From Inia geoffrensis (Eukaryota; Chordata; Mammalia; Artiodactyla; Iniidae): a stretch of DNA of 64,000 bases. Numbering within the stretch: position 1 is the stretch's first letter; each line of letters opens with the position of its first letter. The position numbers and the translations under genes are program-made. Positions 22,917-33,317 of this stretch are shown piece after piece. Location: assembly GCA_036417435.1 (NCBI GenBank), contig CM070905.1, positions 25,645,592 through 25,709,591 on the forward strand, given 5' to 3'. The notes under the pieces are model-generated. The model was given only the letters and a program-made list of their open reading frames with translations, ran no database searches and had not been told where the DNA came from.

Positions 22917-23320
22917 CTGTTTGCTCATGTTTCTTCATGCTGGGTTGATGAAGAATTTCTCATTGATATATCAATGTTTTATATCTTCTAAAGAAACAAA
23001 TTATTTTTCTTTTGGCTTTTCTTTGTCAATGTAAGTTGTTTTTTTTAACGTATGGTTTTTTTAATGTAAAGTTTACCAAATTTTTTGTTTTGAATGTAGG
23101 GTTTTATTTCATATTTAGAAAACATTCACTAATATATTTTTACTCTTCCATGGATTATTTACTATTTTTATGATTTCAGGATTCATATCTTTGACCTATT
23201 TTCTTATGCTGCAAGTTATGAAAGAACTTTATTTTTACATTTTCCAGCAGGTTACCTAGTTGTTCTAACGTCATTTATTGAATATTCCACATCTGCTTTT
23301 AACATGCTTTTTAAAAATAA

Positions 23321-25039
23321 TTTCCTTTAAAACCAACGTTTTCAAGTTTAAGAATGGACATATTGCATATACCTAAAAGTTTTTAACCTCAATTTACATG
23401 AATAGTATTCCTATTTATTAAGCTCTTATAAAGGACTAATATATTTTCTGTATCTTTATGAATGGACAGATAATGTAGTATGTCTTGGCAAGAGATGCAG
23501 TAGACCCCAACTGGGTTGACTGTCCAGCTTACATCAATTTATCCAGTGCCCATATCTGTCCTACGGATTTTTCTTTGGGAAACCATTCCTTTTCCCCCAT
23601 TCTGGTCATGGTCTGATTGTACTAACAATCATGGTATCTTATCACTCCAGACACAGAGTTCAAAATATGATTTACCTTGGCTCAGTAACTGAGAGTAATT
23701 CATCCTCCTGGCAAGCTCTTCCTGGACCCACTCTCAGAATGAGGTATCACAGGAATGGAACCCAAGGATTTAAACTCTAGGACCCAAATTTCTTTTCCCT
23801 GTCACTTCTTCCCAGTATATTATTAGGGCACAGGAGAAAAAAAAAAGAAGCACCTTTCTTCTGTAATTTTGTTTCTTCATTTCCCTTCCCTTAACTGGGC
23901 TTGATGATCATCCCAAAATGCTTGATCAACCATCATAAAGAGACCTCAGCTCTTAGAGCACAAAACCTTAAGTCATCCAGGTTTGAGATGCAGAAAGATT
24001 TTACTCCCATCCTGGTTGGCGGTAGGCATTACTATTATTTTTTTTTTTTTTTACTTCCTGATATATTTCCCACTTCCAGGAATGGGTGGAAGAGCTTCTC
24101 TAAAATAACAGAAAATAAAATACAAGATGAATTATCAGCAATTCAAAGCTGGGCACATCCATTGGTTTAAAAGCTTTCTTTCCCTCCCTGAAATCTAGGC
24201 AGATTAATCAACTCTGCATCCCAGGGACTTAGCATAAGTACAGAAAAGATACTGAGTAAATGTTTATTTAATAAGTGAGTAAATGCATAAACAGCCCCTA
24301 GCTGGAATTATTTCCTCTGGGAGACACTACCAGAGAAGACTCACTGTCTTTTGCTTCAGTAGTTTTTTATACCATTCTCTGTTCCTAGCAGTGCCCCCCG
24401 GCCCCCTACCCCGGGAGATTTCCACTACATGGCTCTACCCTGTGATGATTCAGTACCTTCTTTTAGCTGTGTCTGTTCTCCACTGATTAGGGTACCAGTG
24501 ACCATCCTGGACCATGTTGTTCAAGCCATCCTGGATCTCTTTAATTAGGAGCCATGGTTTCAGGAAGAAAGGCTAGAATAAAATTTTCTTATTTTCCAGA
24601 GCTTTATTCAAGAAAATGATTTTTCCGTCTTCTTTTGGGACTTTTTCCAGATCTGTTGTTTCCCTTCCTCAACAGAGTAAATAAAACTTGGCCCCAACCC
24701 TTTGGCGCTGCTCACTGTGGTGAGGGAAACAGTCCCTCAGCTTATACTCACTAGGCACCGAACAGTGATAAGGCGAGTAGAACTCTGGCCAGAAGTTCCT
24801 GCCATTATCCTATGTGAGTATGCATGGCTTGGAGCGCTGCTTTCAGCACTATTAGCAAACAGGGACATTGGTGGGATGAGACTTAGGTTTCTTCTCTAGA
24901 GCCATGGATTTTACCTACCCAGAAGGCTTTTTCAAAGTCCTGGTCCTAAGTCTGTGATGGAGCCTGAGCTATGGGTTTGGAAAGCCGCTCATTCGATTCT
25001 GATGTATATGCCTGGTGAAGTCTGGCTCCTGAGTGCTAA
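23321..25039. other. No gene recognised; possible L2 3' scrap
   Basis: Mostly unassigned. Around 24200-24285 the phrase CATCCCAGGGACTTAGCATA then 'GTAAATGTTTATTTAATAAG' resembles a worn L2 3' terminus in sense orientation. A T-run lies at 24039-24052. Confidence 0.4.
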
Positions 25040-25240
25040 TTACCACTAATCAACTAGTTCTGACTTCAAGTATTAGTTTTGCCATCAACAAAGAGTTTTC
25101 TATCCTCAAGTCCCTGAACGTTTCTGGCCCTCATTAATAAACTACAGAAAATACTGACCCTTTCCCAAATGTTTGTGAAGATCAAATGATATAATGCAGA
25201 GCACGAGGACATGCAATAAATAAAATTATTATTATTATGT
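25040..25240 (+). mobile_element. MIR SINE, worn
   Basis: GACTTCAAGTATTAGTTTTG, 'TCAAGTCCCTGAACGTTTCTGG', 'GTGAAGATCAAATGATATAATG' and an end rich in ATTATT follow the MIR core and tail order weakly. Confidence 0.5.
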
Positions 25241-26799
25241 AACTAAGCATGTGGCTGTTTCAAAGGAGCAGATGAAAAGGGTACCTACTCATTACGGTAG
25301 TGAACAGGAAGAAGCATCTTTTAGAGAAAGGCAGGGCTGATGCTACTTTGTAATAGTTTATTCTGGAAAAGCTTATTTGGTCAAAAGATAGTCTTAGAAT
25401 GAAATCCAATAAAATACAGGCGAAGTCCATGGAAAGAGCTATCAAAGAACCCAATGAAATTCAAGTTAATTCTTTACCTAAGCTTATAAATAAGTGCTGA
25501 AGCTGCCTTTCTCCCTCTAAAGTGCTTTCAGCTAAGACAAACGACTCAAATCCTTTTATTTTCCTTTAGTTGCCCTTCAATGAACACCTTAGTTATTTCT
25601 GACATCTCTGATCCAATCTGGAGTCCTCCATACCTTTGGTAGCTGCTATTTGTTTTCTCCAGAGTTTAATAGTTCCTGTCCTTCTAAAAGATGAATTCAG
25701 AAGCCCCTTCCAGATTTCTTACTCTTGCTTCAGTTCGGGAAATTTACTTCAAAACCCAGGGTGTTACCAAGCAGTAGACTCTTCAAGCCCCTTCATTCAT
25801 AAAAGGGATATAAGGCTGGTAGGAAAACCTGCCTCACTATTTTCCAACCAAGAGATGAAGCAACAATTATGGAATCCAGAGCCGGTGATTAATCACAAAA
25901 TCGTGGGTTGTAACACAGAGGGCTGCCTTTCATGGTGTGACACAGGAAACATTATAGGGCAGTACCTTCAGGGAGATTCGGACATAGGAATCACTTAGTA
26001 GTGTCACAAGACAGGGAAGCCTATATTCCCCAACCCACTGCTGCAGCTCAGACGAGGAGCAAGCAGGTCAGGGATAGCAAAGCACAGACAAGAGCTGCCG
26101 CCCAGAAAGAGAGATCCTTCTCCCTCTACTAGCATGTGCCTATGCGAAATCTCTCTTTTCTTTTCTGAAGAGTCATGATATTTTAAGAAGTATAGTATTG
26201 TATCAGTTAATCGGTAGTAAAGTAGCAAGCAGAGATGGAGTGACAAATATATAGTTGATCAAGACTATACTTTAAATATACTCTTAGCAAAGGTAGACAA
26301 AAGGCTGATACTTCTATGAATAAATGGGAAGCTCTAACTCAATGAAGCCACCTCGCTATAGATTAAATGGTATAAATAACAATACAGTGCATAGCTGAAG
26401 GAGAAATGAAATAAGAACATACAGTTCCCTAGTCACTTTTGGTTACAAATTTTGGTTACAATTCTGTAATAATGAGGAATTAAATAGATGCTATATAATA
26501 GCTCAATTTTATTATGTGCGTGTGTGTGTATGGTAATTCTTTATCACATTCCACAGTACAAATATTCCCAATTAAATTTTCCTACTGCTTTAAAAAGACC
26601 TCCCCCAAAATACTTCCTCCAGTATTTGTATTTTAAAAATTGAACTGATATTTTAATTTTAAAATAACTCAAACTGTTACCTTGAACACACAAATTATAT
26701 GCTGTCTATAGCAACACCATTTTTAAACCTTTTAATTTTTAAAAAGTTTTTAACCAAAGTAATACGTCACATGGATATTGCTTAAAATGTTAAATTTAT
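25241..26799. other. No gene recognised
   Basis: The 120-codon frame at 25636-25998 is the longest one outside repeats in this part. It has no signal peptide, domain or splice context that I can see and is probably chance. A short (GT)n patch lies near 26516-26530. Confidence 0.45.
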
Positions 26800-27480
26800 T
26801 CAATTTTTTAATAAGAAGTACTTGAACTTCTACTGTGAGTCGGGAGATTTTTCTAGGCACTGAGAAATTCACTAATGAAAAAAAAAAAAAAAACAAACCT
26901 CTATCCTGAATGAGCTTATATTCTAGTTGGGGCTCAGATGCTACAGTTATAAGATCTAAAGAGAAAAATAAAATGACAGAGGAAGACAGGACTGTAGAGC
27001 ATGGGAGGAGGGAGGACATATAGTAGCAGTTACTATCTAGTAATTTAATTGTCTTTATTTAAAAGGTCAAGCCCTCAAGTATATTTATTGCTTGCGTATT
27101 TTGTCGTAATTTGATTTCATATACCCTTTCTAAAAATGTGTCTGTAACGTATGATGATGACTTAGTAATTGGCTTCTAATGAAATTAACTTTTGCTTGCT
27201 CTGGGTCACACCTATCTTCTCATCTTTTCATCGAGATTCCTAAACCAAAGGAGAAAATACTTCTCAAGGTTAATGGATTTCTTTAATTTCCCTCACGCAC
27301 TGTGTAACTGTCTATTGTATACCAGACATTAGGCTAAGCCATGATAAGTAAGGCCATGAAAAGCCTCCTGGCGTAGCTGGCAAGACACACTTTGTGGCAA
27401 TGCAGTATGATGAGAACCATAGTGAAGAAAAGCATGAAGTTCCACCGAAGTAGAAAGGCAGATTGATAATAGAGATAACC
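26800..27480 (-). mobile_element. L2-like fragments, antisense
   Basis: TTCTAGGCACTGAGAAATTC, 'AATGAGCTTATATTCTAGTTGG' (26909-26930) and, after a break, 'CTATTGTATACCAGACATTAGG' (27312-27333) match the reverse complement of the L2 3' region. An A13 tract sits at 26881-26893. Boundaries are rough. Confidence 0.45.
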
Positions 27481-28429
27481 AGGGAAACAGTATTTTTGAG
27501 AGGAGGGGAAATCTAAACTCTCTGGAATGATGAATAGTTGTCTAGGCTGGAATCAGAGGAGGACATTCTAATCCATTCCATGAAGAGTTTATAAAGGCGT
27601 GGAGCAGTTCATTTCGTGGAAGCATCAGGAAAATTCCAATAGTTCTTTTGGAATTTGAAACAAAGAGTTTGTGAAAGTCATGAGTTTGTTGGGAGGAGAA
27701 TAACTGACAACGACCAAAGGTCTTGAAAACTTCAAAATTTCCAGGCCTTTGATCTAAGAACAAATGCTTTTGTTGCCCTGCCTTTCTACTCTGTCCTGTC
27801 TGCTGAAAGGATGCCAGCTGCCAGCACCTGTGCTTCTTTGTTGGAAGGCTCTTTTGTCCCTGAAGCCTGCAGTGAGTACAGCAGGCTGAAAAGTTTGGGG
27901 AATTACTGCTTCCTGAGTTTATTGCTTAACCAATGTTCTTAGGAGTTGGTATTTAACTACTACTGCTCCCTTGTCTGTATAGTGGGACAACCCTGAGGAG
28001 CACGTTCTCCCACTAGTTCCTAGAGTTCCTGCAGCTAGGTTAAGCTCCAGTTCCCCATACTCAAATCCTTAGGAAGGGATGCCAGCGTCGACGATGGTAA
28101 GTGGGCATGCTGTGGTATCACAATTATTAAGATGCTCACCCATGCTGAACTGTGTTGGGATATTGGCAGGAAGTGGCACTGTTTACATATCTCTAGCATT
28201 TGTGAAATATTGGGGCAAGGGCAATTTCAAGGTTTGAGAAGTTAGAAGGTTGTTGTTAAGTGTCACTGAAACATTGAAGGGAGAACATGTGACTCACCTA
28301 CCAACTCAAGGCATAGTGTGAAATCCAGAGGGTTTTGGGCACCATTAAAAGAGGTATTCTTATTTTATAACCAGAGGGCAGAATGAGCTAAAACTTAGGT
28401 TTCAGATAAGATTGTGAGATTAGGGAATT
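27481..28429. other. No gene recognised; possibly decayed ERV flank
   Basis: Borders the ERVL-like fragment and may belong to the same old provirus, but I cannot read any viral domain here. Confidence 0.3.
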
Positions 28430-29130
28430 TTCAAACAGGTCTGAATTTGGAGCCCTGGTTAGTCTTTGCTAACCTCAGGGCCTGAGACTGGGGATGGGAA
28501 CATTGAATGGGTGTGGTTTGAACAGGCTGCAGTCTTAAGTTTAAGTGCCAATGAACATTTACCATGTTCTCTGGCAGAAGCATTTCCATCCCTGGACCTC
28601 TAGTCTGATAAAAACTAAAGTTGTCAGAAAGGAAAGCACAAAGTCCTCAAGAGATTCACGAGGAGGGATAATGAGCTTTCTTCCTACATCTACCCTTTGG
28701 TTCCAAACCCAGGTCTTCTAGTTATAAGGCATACAGCACCTCTTAAATCCTGGTTGGTTCAAAGTATACACTGCACCTTGAGTGATCACATCCAATCCTC
28801 AAGCTAGCATTTCAAATGTATTTTAAGAAGGCATTCCAATATTCTATTAGGCTGGAAGTTTCTGGGACATATGGTAGCACCAGTGGATTCTCTCTGGTTA
28901 TGTGCCCATTGTTGAACGTAAAGTGGGTTCCTCGGTCCAAGGCAAACTTATGTAAGATCAAATGTCATTAATCAGAGACTCTGTGAGCCCTGGGATAGTG
29001 GTGGTGGCTGAGGCACTGAGGGCAGAGAAGATAAACCCCTTGTACCACTTCAGATCCAATTTTGACCCATATTAGATTCAATCTGTCCTGTCAGTGGTAC
29101 TTAAAGTCGGTGGTCACTCACAATTTCTGG
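28430..29130 (-). mobile_element. ERVL-like (class III) endogenous retrovirus fragment, integrase region
   Basis: On the minus strand the integrase core can still be read. A SASATTTIPGLTESL-like segment lies near 28965-29010. DRGTHF, containing the second catalytic aspartate, is encoded by 28937 down to 28920. Near 28880-28835 is PYVPETSSLIEYWN, with the Glu of the third catalytic position. The first two segments are in different frames, so at least one frameshift separates them. In the family this enzyme inserts proviral DNA; here it is a non-functional fossil. No LTRs are visible at its sides. Confidence 0.65.
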
Positions 29131-29639
29131 GAAAAGAGAAGAAAAGAAAGACTTACGAAAGGAACTGTAGCAGGGTAAGATATTATACCTGAAGCTGCAG
29201 TCTCTCCTGAGGAATTGATATTGATCATCTTCCTTCTCTGCCAGTCATTGTAAGTTCCTCTCATTTTTCACCAGTCCTCAGCTCTTTATCCCTGAGGAGT
29301 CTGAGCCCTTGATTATCATGCCCTTGGGGATCTGTTGCTGCAGTTGGCCAGTTATGGTTACCACCAGTTAAAAAAGCACCAGGAAACTCCCCAGGAAATC
29401 AATTCCTGAGTTCTATACTCCATACAGGAAGCAAGTCTGCCACCTCGTGAAAATCAGGGACAATTACTACTACCAGTAATTCTGTTCTTCCTCTTCTGGT
29501 CTGCTGGCATAATAAACGCACTGTAATGGAAATCATGCTCTCTCTTTAAAGTGAACTTATATTTCTCTGCTCTTTTCTATTGTGGTATGATTTTATAATT
29601 TAGTTCTGAGAAGATAATTTTATTTCCTTTATTTCCAAC
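29131..29639. other. No gene recognised
   Basis: Could be further ERV-derived sequence upstream of the integrase fragment, but no domain can be read. Confidence 0.3.
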
Positions 29640-30050
29640 TATTTAAGAAGTGCCCTGCCGTCACCCCTGTGTACAGACTATAGTTCAGGATCACTGCAGA
29701 TGTGTATGTATGAAAAAGAGCTGGCAGGAGATAATTCTGGAGAAGGAATTAGAGGATAATTTGCGACGGAGTTTAGAGTTTATTCAGTAGGCAATGGGAT
29801 GTCTTTGAAAGATTTTTAAGCAAGGAAGGGATAAGTCCAGATACGAGACTTTGAAAGCTAATTACCATGGCTTGGAGGGTAGAGGCTGGAGGAAGTAATC
29901 AAGAGGACCTCAGTGGTACAGCTGAGGGCCTGCATGAAGGACAACAGTGACTGGATAAAAGAGGAGAGGGCAGATTTGAGACATGTATTCCAGGAAAAAT
30001 GATCAACTTTCATAATTAATCAGTTATGGGGTCTCAAGACAAGGGACAGT
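29640..30050 (-). mobile_element. L2 LINE 3' portion, antisense
   Basis: 'GGCAATGGGATGTCTTTGAAAG', 'TTTTTAAGCAAGGAAGGGATAA' and 'CCATGGCTTGGAGGGTAGAGG' are worn forms of the reverse complement of L2 ORF2 3' sequence. No frame survives. Confidence 0.55.
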
Positions 30051-30347
30051 TCTAACTGAATTGGACTTCCTCTTTTGGGTTAGGCACTGTCTAATCTTAT
30101 CTTAGCTTCTGCTGCTTGTCACTCAATAAGCACAAAAAAGACTCAAGAGAAGTCCCAGGACTCCAAAGAAATGAGAAACCTGGCTTTACAAAATAGGACA
30201 TGGAAGGATGTTACGGGCAAGTATTTGTTGAGGTAAAAGATAAAATAAAGAGAACCATCGAAAAAAGGGGCAAAAGTCACACATTTTCTAAGGCTTTAGC
30301 TAAAAAAGGCTTCATGGTTTTTGAATACGTTCCCCATGTCTTAAGTA
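30051..30347. other. Spacer, no gene recognised
   Basis: The 61-codon frame at 30200-30385 runs into the SINE head and has no recognisable domain. Confidence 0.4.
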
Positions 30348-30358
30348 TAAAAGCTTCA

Positions 30359-30599
30359 GGGCTTCCCTGGTGGCGCAGTGGTTGAGAGTCCGCCTACCGA
30401 TGCAGGGGACGTGGGTTCGTGCCCCGGTCCGGGAAGATCCCACATGCCGCGGAGCAGCTGGGCCCATGAGCCATGGCCGCTGAGCCTGCGCGTCCAGAGC
30501 CTGTGCCCCGCAACGGGAGAGGCCACAACAGTGAGAGGTCCGCGTACCGCAAAAACAAAAACAAAAAACCAACCAAACAAACAAACAAACAAAAATAAA
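30359..30599 (+). mobile_element. CHR-2-type SINE with perfect TSD
   Basis: Complete copy with head GGGCTTCCCTGGTGGCGCAG and an unusual long tail of AAAAAC/AAAC units. TSD TAAAAGCTTCA at 30348-30358 and 30600-30610. Frames of 74-90 codons on both strands come from this element. Confidence 0.96.
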
Positions 30600-30610
30600 T
30601 AAAAGCTTCA

Positions 30611-31159
30611 GCTATTGTTGGTAAGGAGCATTTTTGAGGATGATTTTTAAAATGTGTCATAATTCCTAACCCTACCCCCCATCACTACCACTAAAGAGGG
30701 CAGTATGTTGAACATAATAAAATAAATACAAGTTTATAAATACACAAAAATAATAAAATATATTATATATAAAAGCTAAGAGATAAGCAAGCTAACTGTA
30801 ACCAGCAGAGCAAAGAAGAAATTGCTGAGTTGAGAATGAGTCATCATTCCACGCGCAGGATTTGTCAGGACAAAGGATGTGAGTGTTTCCTGTGGGCAGG
30901 ATATGGACCACACAAAAGAGAAAGCCAGCGTGAGGCTGCCCTGAGACAAGCTGTTATATCTGAGGGGATTGAAAGGCTTTTGTGTTTAGAAGAAAGGAGG
31001 CAGCTGGAACTTAGTGTATGAATTCGTCAAAGCAATCCAAATGAATGAAATCGTTCATGAAGAGCCTGTAAATTACATATTGGAGAGCGCCGACAATAAA
31101 GTGATGATAGAAGGTGGCTTCGGTAGGGTTAGGAGGACAACACAGACCTCACTCTAAGG
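30611..31159. other. No gene recognised
   Basis: Contains an A+T-rich stretch (30715-30780). The 63-codon frame at 30830-31021 has no recognisable domain. Confidence 0.45.
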
Positions 31160-32285
31160 GGAACATTAACAATGACACAGCTCTCTATGCTTACTGCCTT
31201 ACTTTTTCTCTTCACAGACAAGCATATCTTGAGAGAGCTGCCTGCAGTTACTACTCCTATTAATTTATCTATAAATCTCTCCTTGATCCACTCTGATCAG
31301 ACTTTCCTCTACACCACTCCACTGAAAGCGCACTGATGAAGGCCATTAATGTATGTGCTGATGAAGGTGACCAATAATATGGGTGTTGCCAAATCCAGGG
31401 GTTACTTTTCTGCCCTCTCTTATGTGAACTCTCATTGACCTTCAACACAGCTGACTGCCCCTTTCCTCTCTTGGCGTCTATGATCCCACGCTCTTCTGTT
31501 TCTTTCTCCTATCTTGCTGGCAGTTCCTTCTCAGTCTTCTTCACGGGACTTACCTCCCCTACCTGAAATATAAACGTCGGAGTGTATCCAGGATTTGGTC
31601 TTGGCTACTTTTCCATTTCGGTTTATTCTTCATCCTTAGGTAACATTGCCTAGTACCTTGGTTTAGAATGTCATTTATGCGCTAATGACTTCTTAACTGT
31701 ATCTATAATAAGAAGTTGCCAATTTACTAACCTGATAGAGCTAGTTGGATGGCTAACAGGCATCTCAAACTTATCATATCCAAATCTTAATTTTGGTTTG
31801 TTTGTGCTCCATCTGCCATACACAATCTTTTTCTCCAGAGTCTTCCCGACTTGGCTTAACATCCAGCCAATACCCACCCAGTTGTTCAAGCCAAAAGTCA
31901 AGAAGTAATTTTGATTATATTCTTCCCCACTCCATGTCATCCAACAGACCCCACATTAAGTTCTGAGGCTTCTATATTTGAAATATATCATAAGTTCCTC
32001 CACTATTCACCATTTCAAGTACTATCCTCCTTGTCCAAAACCCCCTACAGTATTTCGATGGATGACTTCAACAGCCTTATACATACTTTCACGCCTTCCA
32101 CAAGCAGTTTGCCACAACGCAATTCCCCATCACTCACTGTACAATACACACAGCTTATAAATCATCACATCACATAGACCTTTTCTGACCACTCTGTCAG
32201 GAGTGGCCACCCACTTTTGTTACTCTGTATACCCACTGTATTTTTTGTTTATTAGTAGTATTTTTTCTTTTGCTTATGTACTCTC
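31160..32285 (+). mobile_element. L2 LINE ORF2 C-terminal region and 3'UTR
   Basis: Old L2 in sense orientation. TTATGCGCTAATGACTTCTT (31674 onward) sits where L2 reverse transcriptase has its YADD box, with the first Asp now Asn. Downstream 'GGCTAACAGGCATCTCAAACTT', 'CAGTTGTTCAAGCCAAAAGTC' and 'CCAACAGACCCCACATTAAG' follow the L2 order, ending in 'CCTTTTCTGACCACTCTGTCAG' from the 3'UTR. Broken by many changes. It is cut at the right by the L1/AT-repeat junction. Confidence 0.65.
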
Positions 32286-32299
32286 TCCACCCAGGATAA

Positions 32300-32353
32300 C
32301 TTATAAAAAAGCAGTTATGGCAATAACCTATGATGGAAGAGAATGTAAAAAAA

Positions 32354-32439
<86 letters not shown>

Positions 32440-32450
32440 CTGAATGGCTT
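32300..32450 (+). mobile_element. L1 3'UTR terminal fragment around an AT repeat
   Basis: GGCAATAACCTATGATGGAA, 'GTAAAAAAAGAATATATAT' and, after the repeat, 'AAACTGAATGGCTTTGC' resemble the last part of an artiodactyl-type L1 3'UTR in sense orientation. The final piece before a poly(A) tail is missing, and the sequence changes directly into an antisense L1 near 32443-32450. Confidence 0.5.
32356..32435. repeat. (AT)40 microsatellite
   Basis: Eighty bases of uninterrupted AT dinucleotide. Self-complementary, able to extrude as a cruciform, and likely length-variable. It lies at the edge of a rearranged L1. Confidence 0.97.
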
Positions 32451-32494
32451 TGCGTTTGTTTTTGCAGGTCTTTTCCTTCTCTTGTGTTTCCTGC

Positions 32495-33317
32495 CTGGAG
32501 AAGTTCCTTTAGCATTTGTTGTAGAGCTGGTTTGGTGGTCCTGAATTCTCTTAGCTTTTGCTTGTCTGTAAAGGTTTTAATTTCTCTGTTGAATCTGAAT
32601 GAGTTCCTTGCTGGACAAAGTAATCTTGGTTGTAGGTTTTTCCCTTTCATCACTTTAAATATGTCCTGTCACTCCCTTTTGGCTTGCAGATTTTCTGCTG
32701 AAAGATCAGCTGTTAACCTTATGGGGATTCCCTTGTAAATTAATTGTTGCTTTTCCCTTGTTGCTTTTAATATTTTTTCTTTGTATTTAATTTTTGATAG
32801 TTTGATTAATATGTGTCTTGGCGTGTTTCTCCTTGGATTTATCCTGTATGGGACACTCTACACTTCCTGGACTTATATTTTTTTTCTTCTTCTTCTGGGA
32901 CCCCTATAATTGGCATGTTGGTGCATTTAATTTTGTCCCAGAGGTCTCTGAGACTGTCTTCAAGTCTTTTCATTCTTTTTTCTTGATTTCTCTCTGCAAT
33001 AGTTATTTCCACTATTTTATCTTCCAGGTCACTTATCCGTTCTTCTGCCTCAGTTATTCTGCTATTCATTCCTTCTAGAGAATTTTTAACTTCATTATGG
33101 TGCTGTTCATCATTGTTTTTTTCCTCTTTAGTTCTTCTAGGTTCCTGTTAAACATTTCTTGTATTTTCTCCATTCTACTTCCAAGATTTTGGATCATTTT
33201 TACCATCACTACTCTGAATTCTTTTTCAGGTAGACTGCCTATTTCCTCTTCATTCATTTGGTCTGGTGGGTTTTTACCTTGCTCCTTCGTCTGCTGCATA
33301 TTTCTCTGTCTTCTCAT
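32495..33317 (-). pseudogene. L1 ORF1 pseudogene
   Basis: ORF1 encodes the RNA-binding chaperone of the L1 ribonucleoprotein. The start is ATG at 33317 (MRRQRN...). The N-terminal and coiled-coil part runs open to about 33075, where a frameshift occurs. MNSRITEAEERISDLED (33069 down) continues the coiled coil. About 75 bp present in the other copy is missing after the PEEEEKK segment. The C-terminal domain (NLQPRLLCPARNSFRF) is readable near 32640-32590. The normal TAG stop is changed to CAG at 32497-32495. Not functional. Confidence 0.85.

Larger units (their letters stand above)
21690..23320 (-). mobile_element. Ancient L1 (L1M), antisense, split by an LTR
   Basis: Left part has CTCAGGCAACCATTATTAAT, right part has CATAGCTGCATAATATCCCA, 'CAGTGAATATCCTTGAATAAG', 'GAGAATCTTTTCATACGTTTA' and, near 23245-23290, 'TTTTCCAGCAGGTTACCTAGTTG'. 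These are successive reverse-complement L1 3'-half landmarks. The LTR at 21868 interrupts it, so the L1 is older. Confidence 0.6.

Noticed and set aside
25636..25998. 120-codon plus-strand frame outside repeats
   Set aside because: No domain, signal peptide or splice signals; its length is within chance for 64 kb when alternative starts are allowed.
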